DNA of 64,000 nt from Dactylonectria macrodidyma (Eukaryota; Ascomycota; Sordariomycetes; Hypocreales; Nectriaceae), in the NCBI GenBank assembly GCA_020744425.1, contig JAGMUV010000027.1, positions 558,001 through 622,000 of the forward strand, read 5' to 3'. The position numbers were made by a program, and so were the translations under genes. A model generated the notes under the pieces. That model was not told where the DNA came from and ran no database searches. It worked only from the letters and a program-made list of their open reading frames with translations. Below, piece by piece: positions 1 through 10,320 of this stretch (position 1 is the stretch's first letter; each line of letters starts with the position of its first letter).

Positions 1-2582
1 GATGCCATGGGGTTTGAGCATCTCGTCCCTGATTTTCATCCACCATTCGTCATCTTCGTAACCCTTCTCGAGGAGTCTCGTGATCTTGTGGTCGATTGGT
101 TCTGGTTGGATTTCGTCGAGAATAGCGGGGCAGAGCGCAATATCTTGTTCCCAGCAGAGATTTGCAAAGAGCTCTGAGAGCTCGGGGTCGAGCTTCATCT
201 GTTCTTGTACGGAACGGTCAATGTTGTGAGGTTTAAGCAGGGATTGTTGTTGGTACTGGATGCGGTCGTCATTTTCGTCTTTTGGCAAGTCTTGCGATCT
301 CCGTGTAAGTGAGTCAGGTTTTCCATTCTCTTTCCCTGGTATCGACTTGATAGCGAATTGGAATTGCGACAGGAATTCGCTCCACCTGACTTGACGTCTT
401 GAAAGTTGCTTGGTCGTCATGAAATATCGAAGGTTGGCATGGTCGGTAATAACTGTGATCGGGTGGTGTGTGCCTTGAAGTTCGGGTCTCCAGCATTCAA
501 AGCAGCGTACAATAGCTAAAAGTTCTTTATCGTAGATCTCATAGTTGCACTCGGCGGGGTCGTACTTTTTGGACATGAAAGCCACTGGGTGTAGTACTCC
601 CTGATCGTCTTCCTGGGAGAGGATACCTGAGGACACGAAATCGGAGGCGTCGCATTCTACAAATACTTCTCTTGTAGGGTCAAAGTGTCTGAGGATTGGG
701 GCCGAAGTGAAACTGTTTTTGAGCATATCGAATGCCTCTTGGCAAGACCGAGTCCAGTTCCACTTGGTGAGCTTCCGCGTCAAGGCAACAAGTGGTCGTA
801 CGATGCGTGAAAATCCTCTGATGAATCGTCTGTAAAAATTCGAGAAACCCAAGAAGGCTTGGACATCTTTTACGTTGATAGGGGCTTCCCAGTTAACGAT
901 ACAGTCGACTTTTTCTGGGTCCATTTGTACTCCAGTGGTTGAGATAACCATCCCCAGATATTTCACTTCGGTCGTCTCGAATTCGCATTTCTTGACGTCA
1001 AGTTGTAAGCCTGCAGCTTCGAGTGCTTGAAGTACTGATTTGAAGTGGAGTCTTTGGGAGGCGAGGTCATTCGAATAGATGAGAATGTCGTCGATGTAGG
1101 CGGTGCAATATCTGTCGAGGAATGGGCGTAAGACTTCGTTGATTCGAGCTTGAAAAGTAGCTGGGGCGTTTGATAGTCCAAAAGGCATCACCATGCTCTC
1201 GAAGAGGCCGTATCTTGTATTGAATGCCGTCATCCACTCCTGACCCTCCTTGATGCATATTCGATTAAACGCTGAGATGACATCGAGTTTGGTGAAATAT
1301 TTGGCTTGGCTTAGCTGGGAAAGGGTCTCCTGGATTAATGGCAGTGGGTATCGGTTCTTGATGGTTATGGCATTAAGCGCTCGGTAGTCTACGCAAAAGC
1401 GAAGGCCCCCTCCTGGTTTCTTCGCAAATAACACTGGCGAGGCTGCTGGTGAGGTGCTAGCGCGTATAAAACCCTTGTCAAGATTTTCCTGAAGGAATTT
1501 CCTGAGGACGACAAGTTCGTCTTCGGACATCCCGTAGAGAGGTCCATGGGGTGGGGTTGTGCCAGGTTGAAGTTCGATTTCGTGGTCGCAGTCTCGGTGG
1601 GGGGGAGTTTATCTGCCTCTGATCGGTCAAAGACTTTGAGAAATTCGTGGTAGTGACGGGGAACTTTTGATGTAGGATCGATGAAGGTTTTTGGTTCAAG
1701 GGCTTTGCGTATATCTTCGAGTGATGCTCCTGACAGGTACATGTCGGCAGCCATTTTTCGGGTTCGAAGGTCTTGTCGGTTCTGGCATTGAGGGGGGGAG
1801 TGGTTATCTTGAAATCGGAGCTCTCGCTCCATCTTTTGCGTGTTGCTGAGTGCGGAATCGAATCGGGGTGTTCTGGCTTCTGCAAATGTGGACACTTCGG
1901 TGATCACGCCGAGTTCCGCCAGTCTTCTGTCTATATCGTAAAGCGACAGTGAGAATATAGCCACATCACGCTTTTCAGCTAAGAAATGAAACGCGGCTGC
2001 GCCAATTCTCCGGGGAAGTGATGGACGTGGAAGCGTTGACGTAGTAGCTGAAATTGACAGGGGGCGGGCTCCGGGAACTGGCAATTGGAGACATCCTTTT
2101 GCCAAACAGTACGTTCGGCAGTGATCGGAAGTTACGATATTCTCGCTCCAATTGACGTAAGGGTTGTGATTAGTCAACCAAGGCTTTCCGAGGATGATGT
2201 CGTACTTCCCGAGCTTCGTCACGTAGAAGAGCATCTTTTCCTTATGCCCTTTGATCTCCATGTCAAGTTTCGCTACGTGAGTGATATCGCCAGCCGAGGA
2301 AGGTCTTCCATCGACTACATTCAGCCGGCGACGAGTTCGTAGTTTGTATAGTGTGAATTTGTTTGTGTGCGCAAAAGACTCGTCTATAAATCCTTTTCCG
2401 GTAGCACCGGAGTCAAGCATGGAGTTGGTTTTGATTGAGCTTGCATTATTGTCTTCAGTTAGAGTGCATGGTAATAGCAAGTGAGCTTGGTTGGTGTCCA
2501 GAGAAGAGAGCTGTAGGTCGGCCTTTTTCTTGCGTCTCCTGCGGCGACTTCCGTTGGAGACTACGCTTTTTTCGTCTTCCAT
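1..2582 (-). pseudogene. pol: Ty3/gypsy retrotransposon pol (protease, RT, RNase H), partial and frameshifted
   Basis: Minus-strand pol polyprotein. It begins at 2582 in the -1 frame relative to gag. An aspartic protease motif, DSGATGKGF, lies near residue 57 (about 2400). Reverse transcriptase follows: [11 protein letters not shown] near 1180-1150 and the catalytic YIDDILIYS near 1110-1085. RNase H-type sequence ([18 protein letters not shown]) lies near 660-430. The frame is open to position 1, so the integrase would lie outside the window. One shift breaks it: a run of seven G (1599-1605, C on the coding strand) puts the protease part out of frame with RT. The product would make element cDNA in virus-like particles. 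Either a one-base deletion or a -1 ribosomal slip at the C run would explain the shift; I favour decay because the upstream gag also carries a stop. Confidence 0.85.
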
Positions 2583-3550
2583 GGTGCGGTGTCACAGTTG
2601 AGGGAACGATGTTTGTCCGAGCTGCACCAATGGCAGAGTCCATGTTCTGTGCAGTAGGCTTTGCGTGCTGCTCTCTCCGCGTCAGTTTTGGGTCTACGAC
2701 CCGAGGCGACGTCTTCTGCCCCCCAGGTGATGACGCTCAAATCCATTGAGTCCCCGCCGTCAGAGGTCGTCGACTGCGTCGTAGTGGTGGGTTGTAGACG
2801 GGCAGTGTGATTGGCTGAGTTGTTGGCATTCTTCTTGAAGTAATCGGCATTGGCTTGAGGGCATTCGTTATCGCAGGTACGGACAAGGTCCATAAATTGA
2901 GTGAGTTCGGTAGGCATATCTTTGCTCTTGGTGAGAGAAAGTCTCCAGGTAATATTATCGTGGAGAGCACGTCGGAGATGAGCAATGAGGGCCCCACTAT
3001 CCCACTCGGTGAGCTTGGCGATGGCATACCATTCAGGAAGGAATACCGTAAGGGATCTATGGCCCTGTTTCATGTCAAAGATCTTGAGTTGAGCGGTGGC
3101 TTTAGAGTCGATATCTCCGAAGGCTGACTGAAGGATGCTTTTTATGGCGTTGACGTTGTCGAACAGAACCACCCCGTCTTTAATATTGTAGCTGACTTGG
3201 TCATGCGCTTTGCCTTTGAGGCATGAGACGACGTATCCCATGCGTTGAGGTTCTGAATTCCACCAATCCTTGTTCATTTCGAGCTTCAGTTCGAGTTGCT
3301 GAAGGAAATTCGACAGAAGGGTAGGGTCCTCTCCAGTGAAGGCTTCAGGGTCGGGGTGTTCTGGTGTGCGGTGTGAAGCTCCTCCTGACTGAATAACTTT
3401 TAGGTATGCTTCGTTTTCTGCCATTAAACGGGTGATTGTTGCGTCTCCATCACTTTTAGTAATTAGTGTATTTTCCAGGCGGGTTTGGAGGTTGATACGT
3501 GAAAAACCAGTCTTGGGCCTGGTGCTTAAGACTGGCATATGTAACATCAC
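2561..3550 (-). CDS. gag: Ty3/gypsy gag (capsid/nucleocapsid)
   Basis: Open frame of 329 residues read from the minus strand, upstream of and overlapping pol by 22 bp. The middle part has the retrotransposon gag look (HPDPEAFTGEDPTLLSNFLQ, then WYAIAKLTEWDSGALIAHLR). The C-terminus has a CCHC zinc knuckle with CX2CX4HX4C spacing (CHWCSSDKHRSLNC), which in this family binds the element RNA. The stop follows a short A run (acg aaa aaa gcg tag). A -1 slip there would pass ribosomes into pol, the usual gypsy arrangement; this is inference from frame and spacing. The real N-terminus probably lies upstream at 3910 and is now separated by stops. Confidence 0.8.
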   Translation of the reverse strand: MMLHMPVLSTRPKTGFSRINLQTRLENTLITKSDGDATITRLMAENEAYLKVIQSGGASHRTPEHPDPEAFTGEDPTLLSNFLQQLELKLEMNKDWWNSEPQRMGYVVSCLKGKAHDQVSYNIKDGVVLFDNVNAIKSILQSAFGDIDSKATAQLKIFDMKQGHRSLTVFLPEWYAIAKLTEWDSGALIAHLRRALHDNITWRLSLTKSKDMPTELTQFMDLVRTCDNECPQANADYFKKNANNSANHTARLQPTTTTQSTTSDGGDSMDLSVITWGAEDVASGRRPKTDAERAARKAYCTEHGLCHWCSSDKHRSLNCDTAPWKTKKA

Positions 3551-3660
3551 GTGAGGAAGGAGACCTTATACTCCCGTCCTCAACTGTAGTCTTAGCTCGT
3601 CATCCATCTTTCTACATCTACATGACAACCTCACTTTATGTGACCTCCGCGATATATTCG

Positions 3661-3910
3661 CATCAGAGGTCCTCCACTTCTGTATTTGTCGTCGCGGCTG
3701 AGGCACGTAGAGAGTCGATTAACCCTTGCATACTGTAGGCGGCGTTGCATACGAGGAAGACTTCTTTCATGAGACCGGTTGGGTTGGCTGCGAAGGCATT
3801 TCGGAACGTTTCCTCGGTGTTGCTGGCGCTGAGGAGGGGGCAGGGAGGCACTCAATCGATGGGAGTGGGGGCGGCGTTGACCATGGCGTTATTGACTTCA
3901 GCGTTCGACA
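3661..3910 (-). pseudogene. Broken N-terminal segment of the gypsy gag
   Basis: From an ATG at 3910 the minus strand reads MSNAEVNNAMVNAAPTPID, then TGA, then continues in the same frame (PPCPLLSASNTEETFRN ... TTNTEVEDL) to a second stop at about 3661. The position immediately upstream of gag and the composition fit the start of a gypsy gag, but no conserved motif confirms it. The first stop is TGA, which a C-to-T change at CGA would produce, as expected for RIP-type mutation of fungal repeats. No 5' LTR or primer-binding site is visible above 3910. Confidence 0.45.
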
Positions 3911-3977
3911 TAAGTAAAGTAATTGCAAGTAAGTAACCAAGTAAGTAAGTAATAAGTAAGTACAGCCCAAAGAGGAC
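3911..3977. repeat. AAGT/TAAG tetranucleotide-rich tract
   Basis: Imperfect run of AAGT/TAAG units at the junction between the truncated gypsy element and the truncated pogo fragment. Both neighbours end here, so the tract marks a breakpoint. Confidence 0.7.
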
Positions 3978-4428
3978 TCCGGAGCGGACGCCGTATTTTG
4001 GTTCGGATGATACACCAAAAACCAGCCGCCAGATTCGCGATCTTGGGCTAAACAAAACACCAAAGACACGGAAACGGTATAAAGTGATAGCCAAAGGCTT
4101 TGAGACTCAACAACAGACGTTAATGGCGCATGCCATGAGAATTGCTGGCATGGAGGAGGAACTGGCACGTCTGAAGAGAGGGAAGAAGAGGAAGGCTATT
4201 CCGAATCCCAATAAACGTTTCATGACTCTGAGTGAGGCTCTAGCCTCTGGAGAAGCTAATACAGAAAAAGGAAGCGCAAAGAAGCATGTTGTGGTGAACC
4301 ATAGCTCTTCGGGGGAGTCAGGGCCAGAATCGGAGGCTGCTTCGGTTATTGAAGTCAGAGAAGAAACCATACTACCTCAGCGCACCACACGATCGGGGAG
4401 GCTGGTCAAAAGGCCTAAAAGTCAATAG
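3964..4428 (+). pseudogene. pogo/Fot-like transposase, C-terminal fragment
   Basis: The plus frame reads SPKRTP...DDTPKTSRQIRDL, then MEEELARLKRGKKRKAIPNP, and ends RTTRSGRLVKRPKSQ. It matches, block by block, the C-terminal tail of the complete transposase at 6022-7792 on the opposite strand (DDTPKTSRQVRD; QLRRGKKRKAVPNP; RTRSGREVKKPRRE). The DNA-binding and DDE domains are missing, so this is a 5'-truncated dead copy. The two copies are clearly diverged, so it is not a recent duplicate. Confidence 0.8.
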
Positions 4429-4477
4429 ATACATCAATTGTAAATTTACACCAGGAAAAACCTTTCGTTCCTTAAGG

Positions 4478-4663
4478 CGGCTTGTCGCGCAGCGTCCAAT
4501 CCGTTTTACTTTCGCGACCGTTTTGCAGACACCAATGTCCCTTCTTCACAAAGAGTGTGATCCCTATGTAGGGGTTCTTGTCAGTGGCGTGTGTGGGAAG
4601 GGCGAACGCGAAAGCCATACACGACAAGCCATCCAGGGGGAGATGTTCGAAGTTGGGGCAGGG
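4478..4663 (+). pseudogene. Truncated copy of a MYND-type gene segment
   Basis: About 185 bp that is near-identical to the reverse complement of 28826-29028. It encodes the stretch before the zinc finger (HKECDPYVGVLVSGVCGKGE here, HKEGDPYVGVLVSGVCGKGE there). About 20 bp present in the other copy are missing near 4520, and the homology stops before the MYND cysteines. This is a gene fragment duplicated into transposon debris; capture by a mobile element is a plausible but unproven route. Confidence 0.75.
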
Positions 4664-4931
4664 CCCCAGGTGTGGGCAGAGCTGCCCCATCCCGACCCAG
4701 TCGTGGCCGCTCTCTCGACCCATTATCAACCTGCGGTCCTGATGGCCAAAGATCGATTTGCGAGTCCCACGGCAAGCCGTTCGGGAGGCGGGAAAGAATA
4801 AGCCAGCAAACTTCACAGTGATGTCATAGGGACGTCCCTAGTGCGGGGTAAGCCAAAAACGGGGTATTTTACCTCGCGGAGATCCCAGCCGTTCATCTCT
4901 TTCTCTTAAAAGGGAAAACACACAAGGCAAG

Positions 4932-5282
4932 ATGAGTACCTTTTTAGAAGACGGCATTTCGTCCCAATCCTCTGGTGATTACATTGCCGATACGGACACA
5001 GATACAGACAATTCCTCACTTCCTTCTCATCGTCGCTGGGTCTGGTATTGCAAGCTCCGCGCTTGTCCCGACTACTACTCTGCCTGGTCTTGCAAGACTA
5101 ATTTCCTCCTCCATTTATTCGACACGCAAGTCCATCGCGAAGACCCAGCTACAAGGACAAGACAGGGACGCCGCAAATTGGCAGAGGCCTGGAGAGAAGA
5201 AACCGCCTATGATTTGAGCGAGCCTAAGAAACGACCCCCTGAGGAAGGAAATGGGAAAGAGAATGGGGTAGATTCAGGTTGA
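4932..5282 (+). CDS. Small zinc-finger-like fungal protein
   Basis: Complete frame of 116 residues with ATG and stop. The centre holds WYCKLRACPDYYSAWSCK followed by FLLHLFDTQVH, an irregular Cys/His arrangement that could bind zinc in a C2H2-like way. The C-terminus is basic and charged (GRRKLAEAWREETAYD). I recognise the general look of a fungal-specific family but know no experimentally defined function. The start is taken as the first ATG, preceded by an A-rich leader. It stands alone between a transposon fragment and the pogo element. Confidence 0.5.
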   Translation: MSTFLEDGISSQSSGDYIADTDTDTDNSSLPSHRRWVWYCKLRACPDYYSAWSCKTNFLLHLFDTQVHREDPATRTRQGRRKLAEAWREETAYDLSEPKKRPPEEGNGKENGVDSG

Positions 5283-5879
5283 AGAGACTTTATCGAGCTG
5301 CAGGCACAGCGATACTTGCATGTATTGGGACACCATCAGCAAAGTGGCGACAAGGGACAAGGAATTTGACAAGCTTGAAGTAGAAGAGGTCGTGAATAAG
5401 CCTCTCAAGAAATCGGGTTCTATGCCGTTCTCATGCCAAGTGTAAAGACAAAGTGATGTATCCAATCACTCTCTCGAGATTGACCTAGCCATTTCTGGCT
5501 CAGCAGTGGTGCATCCCGTCGATGCAAGCCAGAACGAGCCGGCTGTCGTGAACCCGGAACTGGCGAATGTCTCAAATATTGAATAGGATGTTACATGCCA
5601 CTAGAGGCTTCGATGGCAGGCAGTAAATCATGTTCATGACGATCGTGGCTTTTTCGACAGACTTTGACAATTGATTCTCAAAACACATGGCCGCTATCCA
5701 ACAAATTGAAGGTGATAACACACATATGGACTATTAAGTCTACCGGGATTATTTGGCAAAGAGCATGAACTGTTCAAGACGGACGAATAGTTGCACATGA
5801 TACGTGTATTGCGAGTTGATCGACTTATGAACGCCACGCGGATTTTTATATTCGGTTGCGCATTACCATCCGGCACCAC
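5283..5879. other. No recognisable gene
   Basis: Short unrelated frames on both strands. I see nothing I can name between the small zinc-finger-like gene and the end of the pogo element. Confidence 0.5.
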
Positions 5880-5880
5880 C

Positions 5881-7900
5881 TAATGGACACCCCCACCGAA
5901 TGGATCACCAAAAATTTGACCCTCCCATACAAAATCCAATTTTTGATGTCCGCAAAAACAGGCCCAATCCTCAATTAATAAATGATGCTTTGGAGAAGGT
6001 TTCTAGAAATTTGATCAAATTTTACTCTCTGCGTGGTTTTTTGACCTCCCGACCGCTCCGTGTGCGCTGGCAGTGCTTTGTTACGACCATAAAGTCCTCA
6101 CTTTCGTCCTCTAACCCGACACCCACCTCAATCACCGACTCAACCTCCTCATCCACATCCACCTCTATTTCTGCCTTCTTTGAGTCAGGAAAAGCTTCTC
6201 CAGCCGCGAGAGCCTCCGCTAAAGCCATGAGTCGTCGATTCGGGTTCGGTACCGCCTTTCTTTTCTTCCCTCGCCGCAGCTGGGCCATCTGCTCTTCGAG
6301 GCCAGTAATCCGCGCATTCTGAACGGCCACCTTCATCTGTAAAGCTTCCAACCCCTTTGCGATCTTACTGTACTTCTGCCTGGTCGGACGACTTCGGTGT
6401 TTGGCCATATCCCTCACTTGCCGGCTCGTTTTCGGCGTATCATCTGAGTGCAGTTGAGGAGGGCTCGGCGTATTGAACTCTTCCAGCAGTTTTTCTTTGT
6501 CCGGTTGAATTTCCGGATGTGTTAGAGCTTTGTGACGGTTGATAGGCCAATTTCCAGTAAATCTCCAGCCGGATAAGATAATCTCCTTCCTCATGCCCGC
6601 CTCTCTGGCTTTCGCGTATGCCCGAATAAAGTTGACTTTGTCAACCGGCGCAGAATCGGTTAAACTAGCTAGCTTTTGGAGTTCTTTCCGATACGCACCT
6701 TTAATGACATTAAAAATTCCATTATCTAACGGTTGCAAACCATGGGAACAATGTGCTGGTAGGTAACAGCAGTAGACGTTGTTCAGAAAGCATGTCGCCA
6801 TCCACTCGTCCTGACTGCTCGTTAGTGACCCCAGAGAGGGTGACTCCGCGGCGAAAACACCAAAAGGCTCACCTGCGCATGGCTCCCGTGACCGTCAAGG
6901 ATAATAAGTCTCGCATCTGATGCATCACGAGGCTCCGTTTGAGGTAGATAAACGTCCTTCAACCACTCGAGAGCTATATGGTTGTCGGTCCAGCCGTTCG
7001 GGGATGTGATGTAGTGCCAGTCCGCTATTAATTCGAATTCGTTAAGAAACCACTGCTTCTGCAGCTCTTTTCCTTTAAAGATAATTCCCGGTTTCAAAGC
7101 ACGGCCAGTTGCGGTGACAGCCTCAATAAACGAGGTCCAGGTGCGCGACTGGACGCCTTTTAACAACGCCTTCTTCTTCGGGTCGGAACTCCCGATTACG
7201 AGGCTGTCCAAGCCTTATGGACAACCAATTAGTTATGACCTATAAAAACCCATAGGGAACTTATAGAGGACTTACCGAAACCCGCCATTATGCCGCCCTC
7301 ATCCACGTTAATTGTGTTCTCAGGCTTGATCCAGCCGTATTCCGTCTCCCGGATATCGAAGTACCAATTGACCGCCTGTGGTGTAAACCCGTCAAATCTG
7401 GCCGCTTCCTGGCGTTTTCCAAGCTTGGTAGATAGTTTTGAGTGTCGCTTGATGAACCTGGAGGTCCAGTTTTTACCCAATGGCTTGTTATCACCTTCTT
7501 GTTGAAGGAGGGCCTCGACACAGGCGCGGAGTTGGCTGTGCGAGGGAGCATAGCCCAGAGACTCTTGTCGCAGCACCCAACGAACGAGGATCTCCTCTTG
7601 TCTCTTTGAAATACGCTGGTGGGCCTGGACACGTTCATTCCTGCTCGCTTGACCGGAAAGTCTTCTAGAAATGGTTGACCGAGGCACTCCACGTTTCTCG
7701 GCCGCTCCTGTCTGTGAGAGCCCTCTATCAGTGATATCGAATATAGCCTCAAGTGGGATACACAACGCGAAGGCATGCCGCGAATCGGGCAAAGCGAGAT
7801 GGGAAACCTCTCATTCTTTCTGGGAGGAAAGTCGGCGTTGGACGGACCGAGATGGTCACCTAACCTACAGGCGGTGCGAGCAACAATCAAATTCGCGCTG
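5881..7900 (-). mobile_element. pogo/Fot-like DNA transposon
   Basis: DNA transposon carrying the transposase described separately. The 3' end on the coding strand is near 5881, where the plus strand reads TAATGGACACCCCCACCG. A TA-flanked terminus with a C-rich start is what I would expect of a pogo/Fot terminal repeat, but I could not find the matching inverted copy near 7890-7990. The upstream end therefore looks truncated or rearranged. A 16-bp palindrome AAATTTGATCAAATTT lies at about 6008-6023, overlapping the end of the coding region. Confidence 0.6.
6022..7792 (-). CDS. pogo/Fot-like transposase (HTH, CENP-B-type, DDE_1), two introns
   Basis: Three minus-strand reading frames join into one of 1647 nt (548 residues) when two 62-nt introns are removed: 7275-7214 (GTAAGT...ATAAG) and 6872-6811 (GTGAGC...CACTAAC...TCAG). 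The N-terminus is a psq-type helix-turn-helix (GVPRSTISRRLSGQ), followed by a CENP-B-type DNA-binding segment. Three catalytic acidic residues are visible: INVDEGG (7303-7301), ILDGHGSH (6896-6894) and PLDNGIFN (6726-6724), a DDD pattern usual for pogo/Fot. A basic C-terminal tail follows (LRRGKKRKAVPNP). The transposase would cut and paste the element. The weak point is the start: there is no ATG in frame, TGA lies just upstream of 7792, and the first residues may be lost or on an unseen exon. Confidence 0.8.
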
Positions 7901-8186
7901 GAGACAGGAAGACTAGGGCCAAGGGAGGAAAATTGAACATACTAACAACCAGAACTAGAAAATACTAACACAATACTAACACAATGCAGCCTCATTTTGA
8001 CAGACCATGCTTCAGCTGCCGAGGATAGGATGCTGAACACTTGGAGAAATTGGCCTTCAAGCAAGCCTGTCAGAGAGAGTCAAGCGAGGCCAAAAGAAAA
8101 GCGATTCAGGGAGAGAAAGTGGGGCTTTACTTTGTGGTCAGGATTGAAGTAGCAGAAATGTAAATAGCATAGCGTGTTCCATGGCC
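7901..8186. other. No recognisable gene
   Basis: AT-rich spacer with three close copies of ACTAACA (7940-7985). Nothing coding is recognised. Confidence 0.4.
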
Positions 8187-8235
8187 CTATGAGATCCGTT
8201 CTCCTGGGCGTAATAAATCTACTACTACTAATCAC
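8180..8235 (+). repeat. Non-LTR retrotransposon-like 3' tail
   Basis: Contains GCCCTATGAGATCC, CTGGGCGTAATAAA and a CTA trinucleotide tail. The core matches the reverse complement of 49131-49169 almost base for base, and resembles the blocks at 9652 and 23600. A GGGCG(A/T)AATAAA signal followed by a short tandem tail is typical of fungal Tad-type LINE 3' ends. No LINE coding sequence is attached, so this would be a 5'-truncated insertion. Confidence 0.5.
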
Positions 8236-9340
8236 TAGCCTTTGAAATATAGTGGCTGGGCCCCCTGAAGCCATAGGGGTTGCAGTGAATGCCTCGAGAA
8301 TGCTGGCTTGCATTCAATGTACCTCAGGTAACCGACAAGGATGGAGGGATATGGCGTTTTAGCGCGGGCAAAAACTTTTGAAATGGGCATCTGTAAGCGT
8401 TCAGAAATGAGACATCACATCCAACGCTGTAAACTCCTGGTTCATGCAAGCTGTGTAAGGCATAAACAATATGACCCCGACATGATGTTCCCCCTCTAGA
8501 CGCCCCACAGGGCTGTCCGCGCTTGGTCTTAAGAGGAAAGGGAGTAGAACTAGTGGACCGCTTTGACCTGTTAGAGGGAGCAAGCGGAGGTGAAAGCGCG
8601 ATAGAATGAAAATTCACGCGCTATGTTTCAGAGAGCTGGTAACTTAGCTACGTTGGGAAAAAATCAAAGCTACGAGAGCATGACGACATCATCGGTCGAT
8701 CAGCGCTGTTTTACCGATGCCGACAGCTTTTCGAGCTTGAGGTTCTGAGCCTTGTCTCTTTACGCTGCAGTGCAACAATCCAGCAAGCACCCCCCTCCCC
8801 CGGGAGTCACAAAGGGCAAAGGGGCAGATCGGTGTTGCGTCCACACGGAAAGCTCCCCGCAGCCACCATGGTATTCACGCTACCAGTCGTCCAAGAGGTT
8901 ACTTCATATGTTAGACTCAGAACATGATCGAAGCACTAACTCTGGATTGTCCTGTCTAATGCACGAACTTGAAAGCACGTTTTTCTCACACAATTCAACC
9001 CCCAAGATGCTTGCTTTTTGCGCCAACTTAGCTCGACTGGAGCTCCACTGTTCCAACTCTTGGGATTGATGCCAGAGTTCTTGACATCGTCGGCTTAGAT
9101 CATAGCCGGACACTCCTGGGCACTATGTATTCAGGGCTAATCTTAATATCAGCCAGAGATTTAGCAGTCACTATTTCTCATCAAGGTCACTCTGTCCTAC
9201 CAGTCACTTCATTCTTCTCGGACAGACAGTCAGACCGATCACGAGCTCGAATGGAGGAGACAACGGAGGCGGCTAGCACACACCTTCGTTTCTTTCCTAC
9301 CGGGAAAATGCAGGAACCAACTTCGTCATTATGACGGTGG
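8236..9340. other. No recognisable gene
   Basis: Several short frames on both strands, none with a recognisable domain. A frame at 8752-9069 (+) is open for 105 residues but looks like unselected sequence. Confidence 0.4.
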
Positions 9341-9399
9341 GCCTTTCAGCTCACGCTTTGCGCAAGCCTCGAGCCATAGGCCCACGCCGTGGCCAACGC

Positions 9400-9530
9400 T
9401 GCTATCAATCAGCGCTGCCCACAATTCAATCCGCAATCCAATTTCATCCAATTCAAGCCAGCAATTCAATCCAATCCGGCCTACCCGCAAGGCAAGGCAA
9501 TTCAATTTGGGGCTCCCTGGGAATTGGATA
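9400..9530. repeat. CAATTCAATCC-rich degenerate repeat
   Basis: Repeated ATTCAATCC / CAATTCAA words at 9420-9510. Similar TTGAATTGA words recur inside the hAT MITE at 11138-11629, so this could be a decayed relative, but I see no terminal repeats here. Confidence 0.4.
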
Positions 9531-9651
9531 AGATTTTACTTCAGCAAGCTCAGACCCTACTTACGGGGTCACGAGAGACGACGATCCGTGGGGCTTGGGG
9601 TGTCAGGTATCAAATGTTCTGAAATGTGAACTAGATTGTGTCAAGGCCCTA

Positions 9652-9695
9652 TAGGGACTTCCCTCGGGCGAAATAAAATCCATCCAACCGTAGAG
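9652..9695 (+). repeat. Non-LTR retrotransposon-like 3' tail
   Basis: CCCTATAGGGACTTCCC followed by TCGGGCGAAATAAA and CATCCAACC. It shares the GGGCGAAATAAA core with 8210 and 23616. It is preceded at 9624 by a 22-nt word also found at 46860. Confidence 0.45.
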
Positions 9696-10320
9696 GATGC
9701 GCCTGAAGTAGGTGAGTGGGACGCGACGGATAGAGTGGACATTTTTGCTTCAATGCGATGCCCTCTGCAGCAATGACCTCCTGCATGCTCTCAATGGCTT
9801 CCTTTCTTTGGCCCACGAATAGTCCAATTCGGGGCGTTGACGCCGCCACAAGTCCTTGTAACATTACTAGGGGCTCAATGTTGGGGGCACAACAAATGTG
9901 CCCAACAATCCACGCCCGCTACTGTGACCGATCTCTCCAGGCACCTCGCTCCCAAGCACGACCATCACGGCAACATCACTCTTAACTGACCATCTCGAAC
10001 CATTCTCACATTGGTGGTAGCTCTATCTAGCCGCTTGTGTTTAGATGGGTCCGACCTGACCTCATCGCTTTATGCGCGGTACACCTCACCATCGCAACAC
10101 TCGTAGCAATTGTCGCCCCATTCGCTCATCGACTCCCCGAGGCCCTGGCAACAGCCAATAAGGTGGGCGACAACACACCCGACCGAGACACCTTCGAGCC
10201 AATGTCGAATTCGAGCTCAATCGAAACCTTGTGAGAACCTGGTTTTTTGGAAACCTCATCCATCGTCACTGTCTGAATGGGATCAAGCGGTTACGATAGC
10301 GCTACCAAAACGAAGGAACT
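9696..10320. other. No certain gene; possible leader of the next ORF
   Basis: A frame at 10037-10234 (+) contains a hydrophobic stretch but no recognised domain. The remainder could be the 5' region of the truncated gene at 10321. Confidence 0.3.

Noticed and set aside
3920..3962. AAGTAAGT array as a possible CRISPR-like or satellite array
   Set aside because: Simple tetranucleotide repeat with no spacers, in a eukaryotic genome.
7917..7990. Matching terminal inverted repeat for the pogo element
   Set aside because: I looked for the complement of TGGACACCCCCACC near the transposase 5' end and found none.
8752..9069. Plus-strand frame of 105 residues
   Set aside because: No recognisable motif, irregular composition, and sits among unrelated debris.
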